Source: Rutstroemia sp. NJR-2017a BVV2 (Eukaryota; Ascomycota; Leotiomycetes; Helotiales; Rutstroemiaceae). Taken from it: a stretch of 64,000 nt of DNA. A program made the translations under genes and the position numbers. This document shows positions 13,753-26,755 of this stretch, in pieces. Numbering within the stretch: the first letter of the stretch is position 1; every line of letters starts with the position of its first letter. The DNA lies in the NCBI GenBank assembly GCA_002946415.1, contig NJPS01000043.1:744001-808000 (forward strand), written 5' to 3'. Below the pieces are notes generated by a model. That model did not search any database. It saw only the letters and a program-made list of their open reading frames with translations, and was not told the DNA's origin.

Positions 13753-15806
13753 TCAGCCATATATGGTTTCCAAGCTCATCTCAGACATTACATCCACTAG
13801 ATAAGATATTAGTACCTCCCTTATTCTTGATGATTGAACATATAAGTGATTGCGCTTACTCCAAAAGACTTCTTGTCCAAGATCTGCTCGAGCCCAAGTT
13901 TCTTGTAGCAAAGTGATTGCTTTGCCCATAGGCTTCCCAGGCAATGAAAGCTGGAAGTCCTGGAAGCGCGTCATAACAAAGCGCCGGGCGGCAGCTACAT
14001 CTAACTCAAAGCTCGAGATAGCGTTGAATAAAGACGCAGCGTTGGACTCTAGACCAGCCATCGCCCCACTGGAGAAGACCATGAAAGGGTCGCTCGGCGG
14101 AAATGTTGAATTTGCAGAAGGAGAGAAGCGAAGTTCACTTGCAGCAACTATCAACACAACGGGTTGAAGGCATCGAGTGCCTGATGTCTTCGGTATCTTT
14201 TCCAGAAGTGAGATGATATGTAGCGCGAGAGAAATAAGAAACTCCCCTACCGGTTGTGTGGCTGATATAGACACGATCTCTTGTGTAGTTGATTGTCGGA
14301 GAAGGTATGTGGATGGAAAGACGCGATAGATCTCGAGAAGTCCGGCGCATCTATATGCTTCAGCTAGCAATATGTACTGTCCGACCGGTGTATTTTCGTC
14401 GCCGGCATCTACAAGGTCAGTCTCCGAGGGCAGATTGAAGGACAGTAATTGTCCTTCCAGATCGATTGCACTGGTCACCCACCGCGACTCGGAAACATAA
14501 GACCCTTGAGCATTAGGCTCTTCGGAATTAAATCCAAAGAATGGAGTATTCAAATCGAAATCCGGAAATGGCTTGAAAGGGTCTTTTCGGTAAGCTCGAA
14601 CCAGTCTGCCAATCTTTGAGAATAAGACCTGCAGTTTCGGAGCGACTCCTGCCCAAGGATGGGGGAAAATTTGATGATCCTCTGACAACGGTATGGATAT
14701 GCTTTCTCGTGGAGTTTCTCCCACAAGCCCAAGATGCTCTTCGTCTTCCACGAACGCCGCAAGCATGTCCCAGTAGACGATGCATTGCTCAAAAAACTTA
14801 TTTTGTCTTTGGGTTTTGCTGCTGATAGCCTCCTTCTGGTATTCCAACCTCCGTATGTTCAATCTTTTGGCAGTTTTCAAGTGTACTATTCCAAGGTCCT
14901 TGGGATTGTGCCATGCTGTCGTTTGACCTATCAGCAATACAGTCAGCAACGTCTTATCGACGTTTTCTTCCGACTCCATCCGTGCCTGTTGCCCTTGATA
15001 CAAGGACTTGAATGCCTCTCTCTGCATTTGAACACCGACCGCCGACATACGTGGGAAATGGTTACTCAAATATGCAGCTGCCATGCTTTGAATAGCATAG
15101 TATATTGGCGCTGAGCCATCCCATAGGCGCCCTACAGTCGCTCTGAATGGATTGAGCATGCCATCAAATGAGGAGAATATTGAGCAGATGTAACTAAAAT
15201 AGTACTCGACTAGCATGGTGGGTAGGTGTACCAGAAACTCCGGTACGTTGGAGTTCGTCAAATAATGACGGATAGCGGACAAGCTGTCATTGAACATCGC
15301 TGTTTCATTGCCATTATTCGTACTGTCGCTGACCACAACTGGGCTAGCATCTTCTCTCCCAGAAGAGGAACCCCGAGGACTGGGTTCAGATTGAGATTCT
15401 ACACCGATAGGATTTGAGTTCTCCCCATGAAGCAATTGGCCTGGCCTAGTTGCAATTGCTCTGCCAGGAGACAGTTCACATGCTGATGCAATCGGATTTA
15501 GGGGTTTTCCAAGCAATTTTTCGTGTTTAGTAGACCAGACTAACTGCTTCCCAATGTAAGAACATTCTGCTTGCCTTTTGAGACACTGAGAACAATGAGG
15601 CTTCTTTTCATCACATTTTAGCTAATGTCACGTCAGTACCTAGACGAGCCGCTTGCTGAATTTATAAGTCTTACTCGTTTAGCTTTACATCGCTGACATC
15701 CTTGACGAGATTTGGGAGCTCTGCGTGAATTCCGTGGGTTTTTACTTGGTATGGTTGACTCGGGGTGCGAAGTGCGGGGATTCACTGATGCGGGCTGGTC
15801 GTTCAT
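13753..15806 (-). CDS. Zn2Cys6 transcription factor of the melanin cluster (regulator 1)
   Basis: Three exons (15806-15675, 15621-13860, 13796-13753; introns 53 and 63 bp) encode 645 residues. The binuclear zinc cluster has the spacing C-X2-C-X6-C-X6-C-X2-C-X6-C (GCQRCKAKR, LKCDEKKPHC, SQCLKRQAEC) at about residues 37-64. Intron 1 falls inside it after KAKR. A fungal-specific regulatory region follows, including the MLVEYYFSYICSIFSSFD segment near 150 and TVLLIGQTTAWHNPKDLGIVHL, similar in layout to melanin regulators. Unlike Cmr1/Pig1-type activators, no C2H2 zinc fingers precede the cluster. The last intron (TACTAAT branch site) restores a C-terminal WMDVMSEM segment. It is divergent from regulator 2. 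From memory, a Botrytis melanin PKS locus also carries two such regulators; I could not verify orthology. Confidence 0.9.
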
Positions 15807-16944
15807 ACTTGGTGTAGGGTTTGCAAACCGGGTTGGTGCACTGATTGGTATTTGCAGAGCAGTAAACGCGACGGCACTGCGGTGTGATACCGCTATCCCC
15901 GGATGCTTGAGGGTGTAGAGAATGTATGTGTTATGTCTCCATACGATTTGTTGCTGTGGTCTGAATAGCGTTGGGAGTTTGCTTGGAATTTGTGAACCTT
16001 GTTTGCGCCTGCCCAGACCCTAGCGTGCACGTGCCGTTTACATCGTAAATCGTTTCGCGTCGTGGCCAGTGCACTTCGCGATCGGACACCATGTTTTACA
16101 GTTGTGTTGGACCTTCACGACTTGCTAGTATTGAGAAGCGTCAGTTGACTGCTCTGGCTATTATTGGATTTACAATTAACTTGGTCGATTCTGCAAGTCT
16201 TTAGACAGCGTCAAAGCTGGGTATCAGTTTATCCAAGCACTTCCGATTAGGGACTCCTTTTATCTCTGTCAGCAAATGAGCCCAACTATTTTTGGAGATA
16301 GTTCTCAATATATCTCAAACTTGTTCCAAAGCAGATCAGTGGCTCAAAGTTAACTGAAAACTGATATCTTAGTTGCTGCTTTTTCAGTACGTGAGAAGAG
16401 TATCAGAGCAAGAATTTGAGCGTCTAGGGACTAAACTCTCCACTGGTTGCCAGGATCAATCGAATAGGTTGTCCTTCGAAACAAATCATGATTCAGGGTT
16501 CGAGACAGAGGCCCATGATTCGATTCTGCAGAGTGCGTGCAACAATAGTTAGTATGACTCTGGTTTTACGTTACCATGGAACGTCGAAAGACGCTTCTCT
16601 GTCACCAAGCAATCCAGACCTGCAAGGCACTGCCAAGGCACCATGTTCGTCGAGACATCACGACTTAGGTGGGATAAAACATTTGTCATGTACAGTCTTC
16701 TTTCTGGAGCGAGACTTCTCATTCCGATTCCATGCACAAATACTTCGGACTGACTGGAAATGTACACTTGCGAAACTGCCTAAAAATATCTTCGACTGCG
16801 TGGTATCTTCTCGTCCACTTGTAGCATTACAGACCTGTCAACCTTCCCCAGATACCTTCCGGTCAAAAAGAGGAATTATCGCGACATCTTGGTTACCAAA
16901 CCCTGAACATTGTTTGAATCCTTAGATACGGTGATCACAGCATC
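15807..16944. promoter_or_regulatory. Divergent promoter between the two Zn2Cys6 regulators
   Basis: This 1.1-kb stretch separates the start codons of the two regulators and must carry both promoters. The frame at 16488-16925 on the + strand has no domain signature and is probably leader sequence. Confidence 0.5.
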
Positions 16945-18993
16945 ATGGTCAATACAGGAAAACCATCGAAAGGATGCTACCTATGTAGGGCAAGAAGAAT
17001 CAAAGTATGAACTGAATATTCCATGTTCTCGCATTTTGCTGCAGTTATCTATGCTGACTGTTTAAGTGTGACGAAGCAAAGCCTCACTGTATGCGGTGCC
17101 AGAAGTCTAAGAGACAATGTCCTGGTACGACCCCTTTCAACGCGAATGATTCATAGCTAAAATATATAGGCTATCGCGATGCATCCGAACTGAACCTACG
17201 TGAGCATGTCAAAGCTATGAAGCGTAGAGAATCTATGTATTTTGGTCCTGGTGTCACAACGTTCAAGGTGGAATCATACAACCATGGCCAGCCTTCTATC
17301 TCTCGAGCTTGGAAGAAAAGTGGGGGTAGTACTGGGGAGAGGGATCTATGTCACAACCAGGAACACCGAGTATCTGCAATCGCAGTGGGGTATCCTTCAT
17401 ATCAGCCTCTAGAAAATGGAACCTTGGGATTTCCAGCATCGGCTGCGGAGTTTAATGCCCATAGATCTGTGTCGATAACGATACCAAAACAATTTTCGCC
17501 TCCTATCGATCAGCGAGCCATGTGCTTTTTCCTCTCTAACTTTGTTCTGCTCCCGAATAGCAAGGTTGCGAAAGGCCATTTGGGATTCCTGGTACCATTG
17601 GTCCAAGAAAGTTGCAAGAACTCAACGTTGATACTCACATTGAAAGCCGTGGCACTAGCAGCCCTTGCCAATCAGCCAAACTCGAGATCATTACAACCTG
17701 CCGCCGACAGTCATTATGTTTCAGCCTTGAATCAAATCAACAAAGATCTACAAGATGCTAAGAAGGCACAACAGGACTCAACATTAGCATCAGTGTTCTT
17801 ATTATCCATCTACGAGGTGAGTAGGGGTAGCCTCACATGTAAGGATAACTGCTTATTCAACATATAGCAACTCAGTTCCCACCCCATGACACTAAGTGGA
17901 TGGGTGTCTCATATCGATGGAGCTGTGGCATTAGTCAAAACTCGGGGAAAGGCCCAGTTAGATACTGACATCGGGCGCGCCCTTTTCGATGCCATTAGGT
18001 CACATATGGTTTGCCTATCCTTTCATGAACTTGAGTATGTTGACTGATAAATATCAGACCATTGAGTGTATGGGTCACTCTAAGATTATACAAGAAAGTC
18101 ACGACTGGTGGACTACTTTTGCAATTGGAGATCCTGTGCAACACCAAATATCGATTCTGAATATGAAAGTAGCAGACCTTCGCGCAGATTCTCACCGAAT
18201 ATGTACACTGAAAGCACACACAATCGAGAATGTTGAGAAAGTCCTGCAGCATCTACGAAAAGCCCAAGCAATTGATCAGGAATACATCAATTGGTACGAA
18301 GACTTGCCCGAAGTTTGGAAGCCCAAATTTGCATTCTGGATTAATAAATCGCCGGATACAGATATGGACTCCACGAATTTCTATCCAGGCCAGGTAGATA
18401 CCTACAGCGATCTTTGGATGGCTACTACGCATAGCATGGCACGAGTATCGCGACTGTTTATCTTCACGTCCATTTTGCGGTGCACAGCTTGGCTAACGAT
18501 ACCACTAAATTATGAGGAAACACTTGAATACATTACTATATCCAAACAAGCACGGGTTTTGATAGAAGAAATTATCGCTAGCATTCCATATTACTTGGGA
18601 CACGAAGCAGAGGACACAAGCATTTCTGCATTCACAGACTCGTATTTTCCTTGTGGGAGCAGCAGCAAGATCGGCGGTACAGGAGTAACCGGAATCTTTG
18701 CTATGTGGCCTATCTTTGCTGCTATCGGTTCAGATTTTACTTCAGATTCTCAAAGATCGTGGTTGAGAGGACGTCTAAAATACATTGCTGAGACGTTGGG
18801 CATACACCAAGCTAAGATGTTACTTCAAGTGAGTTCTCCCCAGCATTGTACCTGAAAAGAGATTACTAATCATATGTAGCTACGAACTCGATATCCATCT
18901 ACTTTCATCTGCCGGGACCGCAGTGTGAAGCTGAACGTGGCCGTTCCTCGAGGTGTTCCTGGGGGCACACATCCAACAGCTCAGGCTGTATAG
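16945..18993 (+). CDS. Zn2Cys6 transcription factor of the melanin cluster (regulator 2)
   Basis: Six exons (16945-17004, 17067-17124, 17170-17816, 17868-18008, 18058-18828, 18880-18993; introns 45-62 bp) encode 596 residues. The zinc cluster GCYLCRARRIK/CDEAKPHCMRCQKSKRQC starts only 11 residues from the N-terminus, has canonical C6 spacing, and is interrupted by intron 1 immediately before its third cysteine. The rest is the fungal-specific regulatory domain layout of this superfamily (LSNFVLLPNSKVAKGHLGFLVPL near 190; TLASVFLLSIYEQ; GWVSHIDGAVALVKTRG). It is a nuclear DNA-binding regulator, convergent with the PKS and divergent from regulator 1. Position suggests a cluster activator; which genes it controls cannot be read from sequence. 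Confidence 0.9.
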
Positions 18994-20171
18994 TTCAAAC
19001 AGCTAGAATAACTATATCCGGCACTGCAATGGACATCACTGTTGATACTTCCAAGTTCATTTTGTGTCTTTCTACTGATAACTATTCCGCTTGCTTGTCT
19101 TTACCCTACGTGATACTAAAATATTATCTGCAACTCCTGTCGTATCGATGTTCAGTCTATCCTAGCGCAAGACACAAAGTAAACCAAGATTTGCTTGACC
19201 CCAAGCTCACGATGAGGACCGAGACACTCGTAAGCGGAAACCATCTCGCAGTCTATTAACTTTCGAATCAGGTAATATACGAGCCTTTCGGTATTACAAA
19301 TATCGCTATAAACGGCTGTCTTCTGCCGTCGAAGTGTACCAGCCAGTTAGCGGAAAATCCTCCATCTTCCCCAACGGACTTCCGATGCCGCTATTCCACC
19401 CCGAATGCATAACGATTCTTACTTAAGTATTAGCTAGGCTTAGCATATAATAGCGTAATTATACGGTACGATAGCGAACTTGGATTTAGCAAACTCAGGG
19501 GTTCCTGGGTGGTATTATGCTTTCTCGTGTTCTGCTATGGCGAAAGTGTGGTGCGGCAGCCGAATACGTGAAATCATCGTGTCGTGATGGTCTAGCTTTT
19601 CATTAACATAGCTTTTTGTCATACGAGCCTCAGTTAACAGCGACGGAGATATGATCTATGAAGATGTAGTTCTCAAATATTAGAAGGTTGAATGGAAAAG
19701 GTCTGAAGACAGGATTGTAAGGCGGATGTTCAGTGCACAATCGCAATTACCCCGCTGCAATCTGGGTCTGTCAGCGCTAAATCTACTAACGCCGTGCCTA
19801 GAAACCTTTGAACTACTGTAGCATAGACCCTAAAAGCTCTAAAGTATCACAACAGCACAGGCACTGATCAGGATGACATTGTCGCAGGAATGAAATGGTT
19901 CGAAACGTTTGAGAATGAAAGATTTATTTTCATTAAATTATCTGAGTTCAAAAGCCTCAAGGAATTATTAATACAATTTAAACCAGATTTTTATAAACAA
20001 TCCGTGGACATTGACGCCGAAAACCCATACCTATGCTAACAGATGTACCGCACCCAAGACTACGAAGATAGAAAGATATCTTCCCAATACAGTCAACACA
20101 GATTAACTCATTCCACCAAAGACAAGTTATATTTTGATACAATTTTCCACCAAATTCTACAATGAGGGCAT
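18994..20171. other. Intergenic, convergent 3' ends of regulator 2 and the PKS
   Basis: About 1.2 kb of AT-leaning DNA lies here with no supportable gene. Frames at 19029-19259 and 19978-20175 lack domains. Confidence 0.5.
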
Positions 20172-23100
20172 TCAAAGTTCGAGACTTTGCTTGATGAGTT
20201 TGGCCAAGTCTTGTGTCTAATATGATGAGTTAGCAAGGTGAAAATTCAGAATCGCCAATGAACATGAACTTACTATGGGCTCTCTCATCATCGTGAAATG
20301 GTTACCACGTGTGCTCAAGCATTTCACGTTCCCCTTTCCGACCAACTTCTCCCAACCATTGTGGCCAAGATCTTTGCGGTCATGGACCAACCAATCCATA
20401 GAGTTGGGCATCTTCACCTTAGGATCCCAATCTGGCTCGGGGTCTTCCTCATTGTGGACGATTCCGTCGCGTGCCCAGATGGTGATTGTCTCGGGCATGT
20501 TTTCGACGTTGATGGATGGTAATGAGGTCAGGTGCTCGGAGTATGAGGTGAGTTCGCGGACAGTGGAGAAGAAATGTGGGAGGAGCCATTTGGGTAGCGA
20601 TTCCAGACCACCATCGCCGAGAAGTCCCATCTTAGCGCAGTATTGATGGAAGGATGCTGGGAGGGCTTCAAGACCGATTGGGAATGGCGAATCGATTAAG
20701 AGAAGTTTGTCGACTCTGTCACCCTTGGCGATCAGTTGACGAGTGGCTTCGTATGCGAGAACACCACCTGCAGACCAGCCACCGAGAGTGTATGGTCCTT
20801 GAGGTTGACGACGCTTGATCTCGGCGAGGTAGATCTGGGTCACTGCTGGAACACCGATGGTGAACTCAGTAGGATCCTTCATGAATGGGCAGTTGAGGCC
20901 AAACACGACGAGAGACGAATCAATATTAGGGATGGGAGTGTAGGAGGATGCAACACCGGAGCCATCAGGAAGAAGGAAGAGTGTCTTGGTAGCAGTCTTT
21001 GGATTACCTTGCAAAAGGATAGACTTTGCACGTGGGTATTGAGAAAGATCGATGGGTGCAGCGACTTGAGTTGTAGCTGGAGCAGGTTTGGATATAGCTG
21101 CTGGCTTGACTTTCTTCGTCACCTTTACTTCGACAGTCTTTGGAGCATTTCTCAGGCCCAAGGTGGTTTCGATCTTCTCAACACTAGTATTCTCAACCAG
21201 AAGCTCAGAGCTCAAGGTCAAACCAGTCTTCTCTCGCAGAGCACCCAAAATGCTCAAGCTCATGAGAGAATCCATGCCCATGTTAGCAAGGTCGGTGTTA
21301 TCGGAGATTTCCTCAAGCTCTACGCCCATCTCCTCAGCGATAGTCGTTCTGATGATTTGAACGATCATAGCATTGTCGCTATCGGCATCACCATCTACCG
21401 ATGAGTCGGATTCGGGCCCAACCATTTCGAAGGCATCATCATCACTCTCACTGGAGGAATCGTTGGAGATCATGTCAGGAGTAGACAATCCAGAACTCTC
21501 TGGGCTATCTTCATTTTCGAACTTGTTCATGTAAGCCTTGAGGTGGTCAACAGTTGGCTCATTCTCGAACACGCTGCTCTGGAAGTCGATCTCAAGGTCT
21601 TCACGGAAGCGACCGGCGATGCTCAAGCCCAACAATGAGTCGACGCCCAAATCGGAGAATCGGATTGGTCCAGCAAGCTCAGCAACATCACATCCAATTT
21701 CCTCTGCCATGATCTTCAAAGCCTTGGAGAACAGGCCTTTAGAGATTGGCTTGCTGTACTTGGGGTCGGCTTTGGTGACAACCTTAAGACCCATTGCCTT
21801 TCCTGACTTAACGGCAGGAGCAGCCTTGACTGGTGCAGCATTTGCAACGCCACGGGCTGGAACCTTCTTGGGTGAGAGGAGAGTCTCAAGTAATGTGCGT
21901 GGCACACATTGGAACTTGACACCACCAACAACTGCAATGATCTCTTCACCATCGAAGACATAGACATCACCAGCAACCATTGATCCTCCACCGGGGACTT
22001 TTTGCATCTTCACATAAGATCTGTACTCCTTATCGGCAGACATGGTCTTAGCGAATCTCATGGACTCCCATCCGTGCGAGATGTAGACATGCTTCTTGGA
22101 GTCAACAGCGTCATTGGCATTCATGGTGAAACCAGTGATGTGGCAGACACTGTCAATCCAGTAAGGATTCATGTAGAACTTGCCATCCTTGGGTGAAGTC
22201 TGGAATTGAACCTTAGCAGTAGCTTCACATTCCTCACTCCAGAGGTAGACCTCATCCATTCCACGATATCTTGCATCATAGCTGACAAGAGCGGCGAACA
22301 ACTTGTAAGCCATTCCTCTTTGAACCTTGTGGACGGCTTTGTTGGTCATCAAACTGTCGATGCGGCCTTGGACGAGGAACTTGCAACGCTCCCATTCCTT
22401 CAACCACAGTGAAGAGTCTTCAAGAGTGACTTGGCACTTGGTCTGCTCAACTGGCTTACCATCGGTGCCATATGTGCGGAAGACGACAGTACCGCGGCGT
22501 CGACCTAGGTCAAGCTTGGTCTCAATCTGGAGTAGATGAGTCTTCGCGCTGTTGTCGAGAACCAATGGTTTGTGTGTCTCCATGCTGCCGACATTGAAAC
22601 CAGACTCTTCATCAGGCTTAGCAAGCTTGAGAGCGTAATCGCAGATGGTCAATGCCATGTCACCGTAGATGGAAGATGGGAACAATGGTTGGCCGTGAAC
22701 CAAGTGGCCAGCAATGGCAGCACGAAGGTTAGGCTCCATGAGGTCAGACTCAGCGATGATGCTGACATTGTCGCCATCGATCTTCTCGGAGAGGATCTTC
22801 TGGACGGTGGTGGTTGAGAAGCTCTCCTTTGCGGCACTTGCGGCAACCAATTGCTTGTCGCCCTTGGTGAGACACCAGTTCTCACGATAATCAATCCAGT
22901 AGACTTTCTCATCGAAGGAATACGCTGGAAGATCGAGAACTTCAACAGAGTTCTTGAAGTTGATGTGGTACTCATCCCAGTTGAGATCGAGCCCGGCATT
23001 GAAGAGGGTAGCCAAACTTGCACCTGTGGTAGCCCAAGCATCGGTGTTGCGGTTAAGAGATGGCACAGTGGTAGCACTAGATCCAATGATGGCCTTGATC

Positions 23101-26100
23101 ATGTTGGAGCAGACTGGGTGAGGACCCATCTCAACGAAGAGAGTCTTCTCATCAATTATAGCACCCATCAAAGCGGAGTTGAAGCCGCCAAGGAAATCGA
23201 CGGTCTCTCTGCAGTGCTTAGCAAGGTATTCAGGGCCGAAGACACCAGACACCTCAACGACGGTACCAAGAAGGGTTGAGATGACTGGTATTCTTGGCTG
23301 GTGGAATGTAGCAGCTTTGGCAGACTGGATGAAATCTTCAAGAATTGGCTCAACCTGAGCTGAGTGGAATGCGTATGGCACATTCAGCATCGTGTTCTTG
23401 ATGTTTTGTGCGTTCAAGGTATCCCTCAATTTGTTCATGTTATCCACAGTACCGGAAAAGACCGTCTCCTCTGGACCATTGATGCATGCCTTCTCGACCT
23501 GAACATTGGACAAGTGTTGTTCAAGAGCTTCGTATCCAGCACGGACCGCCAACATACCGTGGCTACCCATAACGCACTTAGAGACCAAGAGCTGAGCGCG
23601 GTTGCCAACCAAGCAAATAGCATCGTAGGCTGAGATGACGCCAGCGACCTGGAGAGCAGCGTACTCACCGAGTGAATGGCCAACAACAACAGATGGCTCA
23701 ATGCCCCATGACTTCCAGAGCTCTGCAAGAGAAATTTCAACACAGAGAATGGCTAATTGAGTCATGACTGGAGAAACAGTTGCAAGATCAGTGATGCTAC
23801 CATCGATCAGACCGATGAAAGATGGGAAGCCCTGAGTGCGAGCCAAGTGATCGTAATCTTCAAGATCACGACGGAATTGGTAAACATCTCTGAAAAGAGC
23901 TTTACCCATGCCGAGGTAGTGCGAGCCCTGCCCTGTGAAAGCAAAAGCGACTCTTGGCTTCACATTCGACACTGGCGTGTGAGAACCTTCAGCATACGCG
24001 CTGAGGGCTTTTTGAGCGCTTGCTAAATCCATCGCGTTTACTGCAATACGGTATTGGTATTGGTAACGACGAGCTGACGTGGTGTATGCAAGACTGGGCA
24101 AGCACGAAGCGGGTTGGGTCTTGGTCCATTCTAGGAGTTTGCGCACGTTGTTTCTGAACGACGCGAGAGATTTGGCTGTGACGATGACAACTTGGGTGGA
24201 TCTTGGGTCGGCGACTTCGACTGATCGGAGTGGCGCGTCCTCAATCAATGTGGCGGTGTTACCACCAGCTGCACTGAAGTTGTTCATGAAGACGTATCGG
24301 CTGCCATCGATGGGTCTTGGGAAAGGTGTTGGCTTGAAAGCCATCTGGAGATATCTGTCCTTTAGGTCCTTAGAGAAGCCTTGGTTGATTTTGGTCTTGA
24401 TACCGCAGTGGGGTGGAATAAGGTTCTTCTTGAACATCATCATCACCTTGACCAAAGCTGTCGTCCCAGAAACCGCTTCTCCGTGTCCGACATTGGCTTT
24501 GACGGATCCAACGTACAGAGGTTGATCAGAGCGACGTCTGTACTTGTTGGTGGGGGCGAAGATTGAAGAAACACTCTCCATCTCTACACCATCACCGGCT
24601 TGAGTACCAGTACCGTGCATCTCTACATACTTGACATCACGAATGTCAACACCGGCGTCATCCATGACCTTCTGGAACAAGAACTGCTGGGCACCGACGT
24701 GTGGATGTGTGATGGAAACAGCTTCGGCGCTGTGATTTGTGGCGATGCCTGCAATTACACCCATGATTGGGTCCTTATCAGCAATGGCATCATCAAGTCT
24801 CTTCAAAATGACAGTAACGACACCATCACCACGACAGTAACCATCAGCTCCATCATCATAGGTCTTGCAAGAACCAGTCTTGGACAAGAATTGACCCTTG
24901 GATAGACCAGAGAAAATATCTGGGTTGGTCATAACATTCATGCCACCTGCAAAGACGGTGTCGCAGTCTCCAGCTCGCAATGATGTACATGCCAAGTTAA
25001 TGGCAGCCATAGAACTGGAGCATGCAGTGTCGACGCTGTAGGATGGGCCACTGAATCCAAAGTGGTAGTTTATTCGTCCAGGGCCGAATGCTCTGACACC
25101 ACCTGTGATGAAGTAGGTATCGATGTCCTGAGCAGCATTGATCTCGCGCCAATCATCAGATGTTTGGCCATAGAACGTACCGACTCTGTGAGCCTGAGTG
25201 GACGGAGTGCGGTCTCTGACGAAACCGGACATTTCCATTGCTTCGTAGGCAGTGGTGATTGCCAAACGTTGCATAGGATCGGTCTGGGTAGCCTCACGAG
25301 GAGACATGTTGAAGAATCTCGGATCGAACAATCCTGGCTGGTCAATGAAACAACCGAATGGTGTGTGCGACATATTCTTTCCTTTACCCGAAGGATCATA
25401 GTGCAATTTTGCGTCGAAGCGATCGGATGGTATTTCGCGATGGACGTCAAGTCCTTGCTCGAGCATCTTCCAGAATGCCTCGTGGTCAGGCGAATTGGGG
25501 AAACGTCCAGCCATTCCAACAATTGCAATCTTAGATTCGGCCATTCTGCCGTTGACACCCCGGGGGATGGCACTTTGCATCATGTATGAAACGTGATCCT
25601 CCATTGACAGCTTCAATCCTCCACCATTTTTCAACGATGAGATGAGGCTGTTGCCGAGAGCAGTTGGCCCCATAGCAAGAACGCGAACGCTTTCATGGTT
25701 GGATGCTTTGACATCCACAGTGGCCGACTTCACCAATTTGTCCCACTTGACCTGCTCTGCCAAAATCTCCATGATGGAGCTTCTGAAAAGTTCGACTGTT
25801 GAGATAGATTCCTTGTGTGCGGGGGTGCCGACTAAAGGAAGCCTGGACGTGTACTTCTCGAGCTCAGACACGATTTCCGATGTCAAGATTCGCTCGATGT
25901 CTTGTGGATTGTAAAGGTGGGAAGCGTGGTATGGACCTCGAATGGCGATTTCTCGTCGTTGGAGGTTCTTGAACGCCTCGCAGGATTCAAAAAATTCAGC
26001 TCGAATAGTGGGAGCACCACTGATTGTGATTGACATGGCACCAACGGCGCTGATGTACAACTTTGTTGATTGAATCAATCCCTTCAAAGTGTCAGTTGCG

Positions 26101-26755
26101 GTAAAAACTCAACGAACCTGGAAACTTTTACCTTTTGATGATTGAATTCAGCGAGTGCAGCTTCACCAGCGTCAGCACTGATACCAAGCACGATTGTGGA
26201 CCAGGTTTGCTGTCTGTCTTTCGTTGTCTCCAGTTGATTTCCAACTGTGGCAACACGTGAACCTAACCGGAAGGCAATGCGAACTGCCTGGACGGCAAGG
26301 GGAATTAAAGATGTAAGGGAAGTACATGACGCGACAGCGGAAGCGGCGAGCAATCCAGTGCAGACGCCTAGTACTTCGGTATTAGCAGGTTCTAAGTATG
26401 CAAGAGGTTGTTCCTCGAAAAATCTGCGTTATTGTTAACGACGTTGACTCTCTCGATATGTCCTGTTGGTTACATACCCAATGAAATGAGTGAATTGTGC
26501 CAAGCAAGTGATGACACCCTCAACAGCTAAGTCTGGCTGGTCGGCTTCATAGTAACGCTCAGTGAACTCCTTGACGCTCGAGGAAATAGGTACATGTCGT
26601 CGAGAGGTGGAAGGCAGCGATGATAGTTCATCTTGTAAGGCTGAGTGGACCTGCTCTAGGAATGTGCTTAGGATGGGGCAGTTCTTTCGATTCAACGCCT
26701 TTTTGAGGAAGGTCTGGCAGTCGACCGTCTGATCTCCGAACAGTATAACGTCCAT
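20172..26755 (-). CDS. Non-reducing polyketide synthase, SAT-KS-AT-PT-ACP-ACP-TE (melanin type)
   Basis: Four exons (26755-26478, 26423-26132, 26081-20274, 20216-20172; introns 54, 50 and 57 bp) encode 2140 residues. Domains in order, with approximate positions: starter ACP transacylase with GVCTG Cys114 and His242 in GPYHA; ketosynthase 370-800 with DTACSSS Cys544, His678 (HGTGT) and His723 (NVGHGE); acyltransferase with GHSLGEY near 991; product template with an HxxxGxxxxP His1316 and an Asp near 1500; two acyl carrier proteins with LGVDSL Ser1672 and MGMDSL Ser1795; thioesterase/Claisen cyclase with GGWSAGG Ser1960 and a C-terminal His in GNHFTMM. No reducing domains exist. This layout makes 1,3,6,8-tetrahydroxynaphthalene or a naphthopyrone precursor. 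Together with the neighbouring reductase and dehydratase it points to DHN melanin. The last 15 codons lie in a separate exon that simple frame calling misses. Confidence 0.97.

Noticed and set aside
20275..25914. Many long open frames on the + strand across the PKS
   Set aside because: They are antisense shadows of a high-quality coding sequence; none has a domain signature.
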